This document shows, piece after piece, positions 1 to 6,452 of a DNA stretch of 27,964 nt (the first letter of the stretch is position 1; every line of letters starts with the position of its first letter). The notes under the pieces are model-generated. The model was not told the origin of the DNA and ran no database searches. It was given only the letters and a program-made list of their open reading frames with translations. A program made the position numbers and the translations under genes. Origin of the DNA: an uncultured Clostridia bacterium (GTDB lineage Bacteria > Bacillota > Clostridia > Oscillospirales > Ruminococcaceae); the NCBI GenBank assembly GCA_947588775.1, contig CANPZQ010000007.1, positions 1-27,964 on the forward strand. Direction: 5' to 3'.

Positions 1-2025
1 GAGGCGGAAAAAATCCGCGCCGACCTTGAAAAATACACCCGCCGCGACATACTAAGGCGGGAGGCTTCGGAGCTTTCCCGAAAGGCCGCGCAGAACGAAA
101 ACCGCGAAAAGGCCCTTTCGGAGGCGGAAGCCGCGCTTCGCAAAAAAACCGAGGAGCTTCGGGCGGAAATCGCCGCGCTTAAGGACTGCCCGACGAAGCT
201 TGTCGAGGAGAAAAACCGCCTCGAAGCTTTAAAAAAGCTTCGCGCCGACGCGGAGCGGGTCATGGGCGCAAAAATGCGGGAGCTTCGCGAAAAAAAGGCC
301 GCCCTCGGTGCGGCGCAGAAGGAGTATGAGGCCGCGCGAACGGCCTACGACGGGGCATTGGAGAAGCGGCGGCTTGCGGAAATCGAGCTTGAAAGCTGCC
401 GCGCGGGAATCCTCGCAAAGGGGCTCGAGGACGGCAGGCCATGCCCGGTTTGCGGCTCGGTCCATCACCCCGCGCCGGCTCGCCTTGCGGAAAACAACGT
501 CACCGAGGAGGCCGTTAAGGAGCTTTCGGAGCTTGAAAAGGCGGCGCAGAAGAAAAAGGACGAGGCATACGGCGAAGCCGGCGGCGCGAAGGCCGCCTTC
601 GACATGGCGCGAAAGGCGATTTTGGAGGCGATGGAGCAATGCTTTGAAAACCCGCTCTGGGAGTTCGGCCGGGGCGACGGCTCCGCGAACGGAATGATTT
701 CGGCAATCGGGGAGGGCGCGGCGAAAATTGTCCGAAAAATATCCGAAACCGAAAATCTGATTGCCGCCCTCTCGGACGGCGCAAAGCGGCTTGAAATCGC
801 GGAGCATGGCTTCAACCTCGCGACCGGCGATGAGGCGAAAAAGCTTGCAGAGGCGCGGGAAACGCTTTTGCGGGAAAAAGCGGAAACAGGCGAAAAAATC
901 GCGGAAAACGGCGCGTCGCTTAAGGTCCTCGGGGAGCTTTCGCACCCCTCCTCCGAAGAGGCCGGCAAGGCCCTTGAAATCGCGGAAAACGGCGCGAAAA
1001 GGATTGAGGAGGGGATAAAATCCGCCGAAGCCGCCAAGGCGAACGCCGACAAAGAGGCCGTCGCGCTTCGTTCATCGGCCGAAACCCTTGAAAGGGCCGC
1101 CGGGAAGCTTTCCGAAGAGGAAAAAGCCTTCGGCGAGGAGCTCTTTGCCGCCCTTTCGGAACGCGGTTTTTCGGGAATCGAGGAGCTTTCGCGCTTTGTC
1201 GCGACGGAGGAGGATTTGAACGCCGACGAAAAGGCGATTGCCGACTATAACGCCCAAACCGCCGCCAATGAGCGTCAGACCGAAGCCGCCAAAAAAGAGG
1301 CTGAGGGCGTCGAAAGGGTAGATACTTCGGAAGCCGAGCGCGCGCGGTTGTCCCAAAAAGAGCTTACCGACGGGCTTATTTCGCGGAAAAACGCCGTTTT
1401 GCTGAGGCGCGACGCCAACAAAAGGGCGGGGGAGTATATCGCGGGGCAGCTCGGCGGGCTTGCGCAGAAGCGGAAGGAATATTCGGCGGCGGGAAAGCTC
1501 TACGAGCTGGTCCGCGGGACGACCGGAAACGGCCGAATAACGCTTGAGCAGTATGTTCAGGCCGCCGGCTTCGACGCGATTATCGGGGCGGCGAACCGCA
1601 GGCTCATGCCGATGACTGGCGGGCAGTTCGAGCTTTGCCGCCGCGGCGGACAGCTCGGCCGCCAGAGCAGCACCTTCCTTGACCTCGAGGTTTTGGACAA
1701 CTTCACGGGCCGCCGCAGGCCGGTCGGGAACCTCTCGGGCGGCGAGAGCTTCAAGGCCTCGCTGAGCCTTGCTCTCGGCCTTTCGGACGCGGTTTCGTCG
1801 CATCTCGGGGGAATCCAGATGGAGGCACTTTTCGTTGACGAGGGCTTCGGCACGCTCGACCGCAAGTCGATTGAAAGCGCGATGGAAATCCTCCTCGGCC
1901 TCTCCGGCAGCGGCAAGCTTGTCGGCGTAATCAGCCACCGCGAGGAGCTTAAGGAAAATATTTCCTGCCAGATCAGGGTGACGAAGGGGAGAGAGGGGAG
2001 TAGGGTGGAGGTGGAGCGCGGGTAG
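1..2025 (+). CDS. sbcC: Exonuclease SbcC-like ATPase, C-terminal part (5' truncated by window)
   Basis: The reading frame is open from base 1, so the true start lies upstream; about 674 codons are present. SbcC is the SMC/Rad50-like ATPase of the SbcCD nuclease, which cleaves hairpins and double-strand ends. Visible here: long charged, Ala/Glu/Lys-rich coiled coil on both sides of a zinc-hook motif CPVCG (cysteines near residues 148 and 151 of the visible part), then the C-terminal ATPase lobe with the ABC signature NLSGGESFKASLSLALGLS and Walker B LFVDEGFGTLD, followed by a VISHREEL switch motif. The N-terminal Walker A lobe and any sbcD would be upstream. The order hook, signature, Walker B fits SbcC. 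A neighbouring role in hairpin processing is noteworthy because a hairpin-rich repeat follows 57 bases after the stop. Confidence 0.93.
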   Translation, partial: EAEKIRADLEKYTRRDILRREASELSRKAAQNENREKALSEAEAALRKKTEELRAEIAALKDCPTKLVEEKNRLEALKKLRADAERVMGAKMRELREKKAALGAAQKEYEAARTAYDGALEKRRLAEIELESCRAGILAKGLEDGRPCPVCGSVHHPAPARLAENNVTEEAVKELSELEKAAQKKKDEAYGEAGGAKAAFDMARKAILEAMEQCFENPLWEFGRGDGSANGMISAIGEGAAKIVRKISETENLIAALSDGAKRLEIAEHGFNLATGDEAKKLAEARETLLREKAETGEKIAENGASLKVLGELSHPSSEEAGKALEIAENGAKRIEEGIKSAEAAKANADKEAVALRSSAETLERAAGKLSEEEKAFGEELFAALSERGFSGIEELSRFVATEEDLNADEKAIADYNAQTAANERQTEAAKKEAEGVERVDTSEAERARLSQKELTDGLISRKNAVLLRRDANKRAGEYIAGQLGGLAQKRKEYSAAGKLYELVRGTTGNGRITLEQYVQAAGFDAIIGAANRRLMPMTGGQFELCRRGGQLGRQSSTFLDLEVLDNFTGRRRPVGNLSGGESFKASLSLALGLSDAVSSHLGGIQMEALFVDEGFGTLDRKSIESAMEILLGLSGSGKLVGVISHREELKENISCQIRVTKGREGSRVEVERG

Positions 2026-2082
2026 GGGGCAGATGACGGATTCCGGCAAAGCGTATCAGGCCGCGGGCTTTTCGGCAGGGTA

Positions 2083-2558
2083 GGCGCGGCTTAAGAAAGC
2101 GGGGGAATGGCGCGAGGCTTGGAGGGGTGGGCGGGTGGGACTGACGCAACAGCTTTCTTAAGCCGCGCCGGGCGGTTGCGCGGGAAGCTTCGGCGAGCCG
2201 CGCGCCGAATCCCCGGCCTGAGCCGAATCCCGTCCCCCGGAGCCCCCTTGTGGGGCGGAGCGGGGACGGGTGAGGCTCGGGCTTTAGCAAGAAGCCGGTG
2301 TTTTTTTGCTGAAGCCGGATACCTGCACCCCCTATCCTTTGGCACGCATTGAACCGCGGCTCCAACGTTCAGTTTTCTGACTTCTGACCTCTGTGCCTCT
2401 GACCGGATTCGTTCCTCACCCACCCCCGCTCCGCCCTGCGGGCTCCGGGGGGGCGGGTTCGTCGCGAATGGGGGCGCGGGGACTACGCTGGCTGGGTTGG
2501 CCCCACCCACCCGCCCACCCACCCTCCTGCGCCCCTCCCGCTCCGTCCCCGCGCCCTC
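2083..2558. repeat. Composite intergenic repeat 1: two inverted G-quadruplex hairpin modules
   Basis: This fills the 661-base gap between sbcC and the pilin-like gene. The left module has an 18-bp perfect inverted repeat, GGCGCGGCTTAAGAAAGC at 2083-2100 with its complement at 2152-2169. Its loop carries GGGGTGGGCGGGTGGG at 2124-2139. A hairpin-like block at 2217-2283 (CCTGAGCC to GGCTCGGG) follows, then a spacer with TCTGAC heptamer-like repeats (2372-2403) and a second block at 2407-2469 bounded by ATTCG and CGAAT. The right module is inverted: arms at 2470-2491 and 2540-2558 (imperfect), with C-runs at 2501-2524, so its G-quadruplex is on the minus strand. Nearly the whole unit recurs in reverse at 19926-20388. 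No credible protein is encoded; long ORFs through it are Pro/Arg-rich and follow the repeat. Confidence 0.85.
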
Positions 2559-2620
2559 GTCACCCTGCCCAACCCCATCCCCAAATTTTTGTAACATCTC
2601 CCAAATTCCTCCCTCACCTC

Positions 2621-2649
2621 TTGACATTTCCCCCTCGGCACCCCATAAT
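2621..2649 (+). promoter_or_regulatory. Sigma-A type promoter for the pilin-like gene
   Basis: A perfect -35 box TTGACA (2621-2626) is separated by 17 bases from CATAAT (2644-2649), one mismatch from the -10 consensus. It lies 37 bases before the start codon of the pilin-like gene and just outside the right end of composite repeat 1. Confidence 0.6.
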
Positions 2650-2686
2650 CAAACCATATTACCAAAGTACCGGAGTGTGACCCGAA

Positions 2687-3190
2687 ATGACAGCTTTTGC
2701 CGCTAAAATCTGCTCTCGCCGTGGGTTCACGCTCACGGAGCTTTTGGTTGCGGCGGCGATTATGTCGCTTTTCAGCATGGCCGCAGTGACCCTGATTTTC
2801 GCGGCGTTTTCCTCCTCCGAGGCGGCGATTGCCGCAGGCGAGGCGGATATGCTCGCCGACACGCTTTCGGCCGCCGCCCGCGACATTCTGATGAACGCCG
2901 AGAACCCGGCGGAAGCCGACGGCGTTCTGCGGTTCGACTGCCCGCGCTACTCCGGCTACGAAATGTCGCTTCGCGAGAGCGGCGGCCGCCTCGAGGCGTT
3001 GATTTTCAATTCGCCCGGCGGCTCCGAAGCGTTCGCGCTGATTCCCGAGGCGGCCTATGCCGGCTTCAGCGCGGGCGATTTTTCTTTTTCCTGCGCAAAC
3101 GGCGTTTTCGCCCTCTCCTTCACTCTCTCAAAGTCCGGCGGCCGCTATGAAAAGCCCTGCGATTTCCGAATCCCCGCGCTGAACAGGTGA
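2687..3190 (+). CDS. Type IV pilin-like (pseudopilin) protein with prepilin peptidase motif
   Basis: This 167-residue protein carries a class III signal near its N-terminus: basic leader with RRG, then the cleavage and methylation motif G^FTLTELLV followed by a hydrophobic helix (about residues 14-40). That is the hallmark of type IV pilins, competence pseudopilins and type II secretion pseudopilins, which are cleaved by prepilin peptidase PilD/ComC and packed into membrane-anchored filaments. The rest is a short globular domain, Ala/Gly/Ser-rich, without a motif I recognise. The start at 2687 follows a GGAG at 2671-2674 with rather long spacing. No pilus ATPase, platform protein or peptidase gene is in the window, so it is an orphan here; its partners may be upstream or elsewhere. 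Family assignment is confident; specific role is not. Confidence 0.8.
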   Translation: MTAFAAKICSRRGFTLTELLVAAAIMSLFSMAAVTLIFAAFSSSEAAIAAGEADMLADTLSAAARDILMNAENPAEADGVLRFDCPRYSGYEMSLRESGGRLEALIFNSPGGSEAFALIPEAAYAGFSAGDFSFSCANGVFALSFTLSKSGGRYEKPCDFRIPALNR

Positions 3191-3232
3191 GGGGAATGTT
3201 TTTTGGCCGCATTTGCCGGCGCAAACAACCCC

Positions 3233-3261
3233 TTGCTTTTCTCCCCCAAAAGTATTACAAT
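3233..3261 (+). promoter_or_regulatory. Sigma-A type promoter for the HAD phosphatase gene
   Basis: TTGCTT (3233-3238), a 17-base spacer and TACAAT (3256-3261) precede the ATG at 3287. Transcription would begin near 3268, which excludes an in-frame ATG at 3203 as the start. Confidence 0.6.
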
Positions 3262-3286
3262 AAAGAAAACGCGAACGGAGGATATT

Positions 3287-3955
3287 ATGGTAAAAATTGT
3301 TATTTTTGACCTCGACGGCACAATGTGGGACAGCTCTAAGGCCGTCACAGAGGCATACAACCGCGGGCTCGAGCGGCAGGGATATTCGATGCGGCTGACC
3401 CTTGAGGACATTCGCTCGGCTATGGGCAAGACGATGACCGAAATCGCGCACATGTTCTTCGACTCCATCGACCCCGAAAACGCCGAAAAAATTATGGTTA
3501 GTTGCATCAACGAGGAGATGGACTATCTTAAGACAAATTCCGGCGAGGTTTTTCCGGGGCTCGAGGAGGCTCTTATCGCCCTTCGCGGCGACGGCTGGCT
3601 GCTCGCCTGCGTGTCGAACTGTCAGTCGGGCTATATCGAGGAATTTTATTCCGCGACCGGTTTGGGAAAATATTTTTGCGACAAGGAATGCTGGGGCGGC
3701 ACGGGTAAGATGAAGGCCGACAATATCCGGCTCGTCTGCGAGCGGAATAACGTCGATTATGCGGTGTATGTCGGCGACACTCTCGGCGATTTCGCCTCGG
3801 CTTTCAAGGCGGGCGTGGCGTTTGTCCATGCGGCCTACGGCTACGGCAAGGTCCCGCAGGGCGTTCCCGAAATAAATTCCCTCGGCGAGCTTTTGCCGAC
3901 GGTTCAAAAACTTGTTGACAAGGCAACAATAAAGGGCTATAATAAAGAGAAGTAA
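3287..3955 (+). CDS. HAD-superfamily hydrolase (phosphoglycolate phosphatase-like)
   Basis: This 222-residue cytosolic protein has the ordered HAD motifs. Motif I is FDLDGTMWDSS (nucleophile Asp8 and acid/base Asp10), motif II is the Ser in CVSNCQSG, motif III is a Lys in the GKMKADN region, and motif IV is YVGDTLGDF. The cap insertion after motif I is helical, as in the Gph/beta-phosphoglucomutase subfamily of small-metabolite phosphatases. Substrate cannot be told from sequence. The start at 3287 has a GGAGG box five bases upstream and lies behind a good promoter; the upstream in-frame ATG at 3203 would add 28 residues unlike any HAD and precede the transcription start. The last 41 bases of the gene contain the promoter of the next gene. 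Confidence 0.88.
   Translation: MVKIVIFDLDGTMWDSSKAVTEAYNRGLERQGYSMRLTLEDIRSAMGKTMTEIAHMFFDSIDPENAEKIMVSCINEEMDYLKTNSGEVFPGLEEALIALRGDGWLLACVSNCQSGYIEEFYSATGLGKYFCDKECWGGTGKMKADNIRLVCERNNVDYAVYVGDTLGDFASAFKAGVAFVHAAYGYGKVPQGVPEINSLGELLPTVQKLVDKATIKGYNKEK
3915..3943 (+). promoter_or_regulatory. Perfect-consensus sigma-A promoter inside the 3' end of the HAD gene
   Basis: TTGACA (3915-3920), 17 bases, TATAAT (3938-3943): both hexamers and the spacing match consensus exactly. It overlaps the last codons of the HAD gene and should drive the MFS transporter gene from about 3950, independent of the HAD promoter. Confidence 0.75.
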
Positions 3956-3990
3956 AATACAGTTTTTTCCGTGCAAAAGGGGGATAAAGC

Positions 3991-5277
3991 ATGAAGCTGA
4001 ACACCAAGCAAACGGTTCTCATCGGGCTGTCGTTCGCGTCGATTCTTGCGTTCTGGCAGTTTTACGACCAGATGATTCCGGTAATTTTAGAGAACCGCTT
4101 CGGGCGGCCGACGCTCGTCACGAACGCGATTATGTCGATAGACAACGTTCTCGCGATATTCATGCTCCCGCTTTTCGGGACGATTTCCGACAAGACCAAA
4201 AGCCGCCTCGGCCGCAGGACCCCATATGTTCTCTTCGGGACGTTTGCAGCGGTCGCTCTGATGGTTGTGATGGCGATGCTGACCGAAAGCGGCAGCTTCC
4301 CGTGGTTCTTTGTATGTCTTATCGCGCTCTTGGTGACGATGAGCGTCTACCGCTCACCGGCGGTGGCGTATATGCCCGACGTTACCCCGAAGCCGCTTCG
4401 CTCAAAGGGCAACGCCGTAATCAACCTCGTCGGCTATATCGGCGGAATTTTCACTACAATCGTGATGACGTTCCTCGTAAAAAGCGAGCTTCAATCCGAC
4501 GGAACCGTCGTCTACGGAAGCTTCGTACCGATTTTTATGACGGTCGCGGCGTTTATGCTTATAACCGTACTTATAATGGTATTCGCCTTAAACGAAAACA
4601 AAATCGTCCGCGAGGCTGCGGTCGGGGCGGAGGAGAAAAAATCGTCCACCGGTGAAAAGCTCCCGAAGGACGTATTCAGGAGCCTTGTATTCATACTTTT
4701 GTCGGTGTTTTTGTGGTTCACCGCCTATAACGGCGTTACGACGTCGTTTTCGCGCTTCTTTGAAAACCGCTTCGGGGTGGGAGCGGGCGGCTCGTCGATG
4801 TATTTAACCGTCGCGACGGTCGCGGCAATCGCCTCTTTTGTCCCGCTCGGGATAATCTCCTCAAAGCTCGGCAGAAAGGCGACCATTCTCCTCGGAATTT
4901 TTGTGATGACAGTCTGCTACGGGATTATAATCTTCCTGCCGTCGACGGGGGTATTGATGTACATAGTTTTCGCCGTCGTCGGAATCGGCTGGGCGGCGAT
5001 TAACGTAAACTCCTTCCCGATGGTTGTAGAGATGTGCTCGTCGGCCGACGTCGGAAAATATACCGGCTACTACTACGCGTTCTCGATGTGCGCGCAGATT
5101 GTAACGCCGCTTCTCTCGGGGCTTCTGATAACAAAGCTCGGCTACGGGGTGCTTTTCCCATATGCCGTCGCGTTCTCCGCGCTCTCCTTTGTGACGATGC
5201 TCTTTGTAAGGCACGGCGACTCGAAGCCAGCGGAAAAGAAATCCGTCCTCGAGCACTTCGACGTCGACAACGGCTGA
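3991..5277 (+). CDS. MFS transporter, GPH/SLC45-like sugar or glycoside symporter
   Basis: This 428-residue membrane protein has about twelve hydrophobic helices in two halves separated by a charged cytoplasmic loop (about residues 206-230, rich in Glu/Lys). The loop after helix 2 carries the MFS signature as SDKTKSRLGRRTPYVLFG (about residues 66-83), a form typical of glycoside-pentoside-hexuronide and SLC45-like sugar symporters. It would import a sugar or glycoside with a cation. The start at 3991 follows an AAAGGGGGAT box. It has its own consensus promoter and a terminator, so it is monocistronic. A link to the hexuronate genes 10 kb away is possible but not shown by the sequence. Confidence 0.8.
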   Translation: MKLNTKQTVLIGLSFASILAFWQFYDQMIPVILENRFGRPTLVTNAIMSIDNVLAIFMLPLFGTISDKTKSRLGRRTPYVLFGTFAAVALMVVMAMLTESGSFPWFFVCLIALLVTMSVYRSPAVAYMPDVTPKPLRSKGNAVINLVGYIGGIFTTIVMTFLVKSELQSDGTVVYGSFVPIFMTVAAFMLITVLIMVFALNENKIVREAAVGAEEKKSSTGEKLPKDVFRSLVFILLSVFLWFTAYNGVTTSFSRFFENRFGVGAGGSSMYLTVATVAAIASFVPLGIISSKLGRKATILLGIFVMTVCYGIIIFLPSTGVLMYIVFAVVGIGWAAINVNSFPMVVEMCSSADVGKYTGYYYAFSMCAQIVTPLLSGLLITKLGYGVLFPYAVAFSALSFVTMLFVRHGDSKPAEKKSVLEHFDVDNG

Positions 5278-5290
5278 TAATATAACGGCG

Positions 5291-5322
5291 CGCGGCTCCC
5301 GCGAGGGGCTGCGTTTTGTTTT
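5291..5322 (+). terminator. Intrinsic terminator after the MFS gene
   Basis: CGCGGCTCC (5291-5299) pairs with GGGGCTGCG (5305-5313) over nine base pairs, two of them G-T type, around a five-base loop. The stem is followed by TTTTGTTTT. It sits 13 bases after the stop codon. Confidence 0.65.
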
Positions 5323-5336
5323 CCAAAAAATTTTTT

Positions 5337-5371
5337 CGGCGCGGATGCAATATTTCGCGCCCGAAATGAGT
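5337..5371. other. Small inverted repeat in the MFS-ABC intergenic gap
   Basis: GGCGCG and CGCGCC flank an AT-rich loop, upstream of the promoter at 5428. It could be an operator or part of a second terminator; nothing else in the 263-base gap supports a choice. Confidence 0.3.
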
Positions 5372-5427
5372 ATTACATATACGGGCGGGAAAATTGATTA
5401 AAAATTTATGATTTTTTGCCGCGGCTA

Positions 5428-5456
5428 TTGAAATATACGACATATTGTGATATAAT
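5428..5456 (+). promoter_or_regulatory. Sigma-A type promoter for the three-gene ABC operon
   Basis: TTGAAA (5428-5433), 17 bases, perfect TATAAT (5451-5456). The predicted leader is about 78 bases long before the ATG at 5541. Confidence 0.7.
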
Positions 5457-5540
5457 TTTCATATTAACACAAGGAGTGCGCCGCGATTTTCGGGCATTCC
5501 CGCAAGAAGTGTTTAAATAACAGGAAAGGAGTTGGTAAAT

Positions 5541-6452
5541 ATGGCGGTAAACGCCGCTGCCGCGCCGAAGCCCGCGATAACGATAAAGGGCCTCGTAAAG
5601 ATTTTTACGCTCGGCAAGGAAAAGGTTTACGCGCTTAACGGTATCGATTTGACCATCTATCCGAACGAGATAGTCTGCCTTCTCGGAACCTCCGGCTCGG
5701 GAAAGTCAACGCTTTTGAACATGATGGCCGGGCTTGAAAAGCCCACCAAGGGCAGCGTAACAATCTTCGGCGAGCGAATCGACAAAATGAGCGAAAGCAA
5801 GCTGGCGAAATTCCGGCAGAAGTACATGGGCTTCGTATTCCAGTCCTACAACCTTCTGCCAAACCTTACGGCCATAGACAATGTCGCGCTTCCGCTCGCG
5901 TTTGCAGGCGTAAGGCGGAAAATAAGGGACGCAAAGGCCAAAAAAATGCTGAAGCTCTGCGGTCTCGGAAAGAGAATGCGCCACCGGCCGACGCAGATGT
6001 CGGGCGGCCAGCAGCAGAGGGTCGGAATCGCGAGGGCGTTTGTAGGCGCGCCGAAAATAGTATTTGCGGACGAGCCCACCGGAAACCTCGACACAAAGAC
6101 GACCATCGAAATTATGGAGATGATGGTTAGAATGTCGCGGGAAAACCACCAGACGCTCGTAATCGTCACCCACGATATTGAAATCGCGGCATATGCGGAT
6201 AAAATTTACCACATAAGCGACGGCCATATTCAGTCGGTGGAGGACAACCGCGACAAACAGCTTATTCCGCCCGACGACGCGGGATTAAGACCCGGCGCGG
6301 AAGCCCCCGCAAGCCCGGAACCCGAGCCCGAGCCCATGATTGAGGCGGTAGAGGCGGAGGAGAAGCCCGCCGACGACGTTGAAATCACAAGAATACTCAC
6401 CGAAGCGGATATACAAAAGAATGATACAGTTACGGAGGAGGAAAACTCATGA
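5541..6452 (+). CDS. ABC transporter ATP-binding protein, MacB/LolD type, with acidic C-terminal tail
   Basis: This 303-residue cytoplasmic ATPase has Walker A GTSGSGKS (49-56), Q-loop FQSYNLLPN (Gln101), signature MSGGQQQR (153-160), Walker B IVFADEP (173-179) and H-loop His211. The FQ-NLLP and DEPTGNLD forms are typical of the MacB/LolD/FtsE group, which powers mechanotransmission rather than classical uptake. About 75 residues follow the core, rich in Pro, Glu and Asp, which is longer than usual and of unknown role. The start at 5541 has AAAGGAG at 5524-5531 with good spacing; an in-frame TTG at 5532 is immediately against that box and is unlikely. The stop overlaps the next start (ATGA), implying translational coupling. 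Confidence 0.92.
   Translation: MAVNAAAAPKPAITIKGLVKIFTLGKEKVYALNGIDLTIYPNEIVCLLGTSGSGKSTLLNMMAGLEKPTKGSVTIFGERIDKMSESKLAKFRQKYMGFVFQSYNLLPNLTAIDNVALPLAFAGVRRKIRDAKAKKMLKLCGLGKRMRHRPTQMSGGQQQRVGIARAFVGAPKIVFADEPTGNLDTKTTIEIMEMMVRMSRENHQTLVIVTHDIEIAAYADKIYHISDGHIQSVEDNRDKQLIPPDDAGLRPGAEAPASPEPEPEPMIEAVEAEEKPADDVEITRILTEADIQKNDTVTEEENS

Noticed and set aside
1072..2049. 325-codon minus-strand ORF opposite sbcC
   Set aside because: Antisense shadow of a GC-rich coding region; the plus strand has clear SbcC motifs.
2083..2169. Modules acting as ordinary rho-independent terminators
   Set aside because: The stems enclose a loop of about 50 bases and are not followed by a T-tract; true terminators with T-tracts are found separately nearby.
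2091..2627. Long minus-strand ORF (178 codons) and overlapping plus-strand ORFs across composite repeat 1
   Set aside because: Pro/Arg/Gly-rich translation that simply follows the GC-rich repeats; similar frames appear in every composite, none with a ribosome site or family motif.
3128..3976. 282-codon minus-strand ORF opposite the HAD gene
   Set aside because: Shadow of the HAD reading frame, which has all catalytic motifs and its own promoter and ribosome site.
5475..5519. Possible 14-residue leader peptide (GTG start) before the ABC ATPase
   Set aside because: The AAGGA box directly abuts the GTG, leaving no spacing, and no attenuator hairpin follows.
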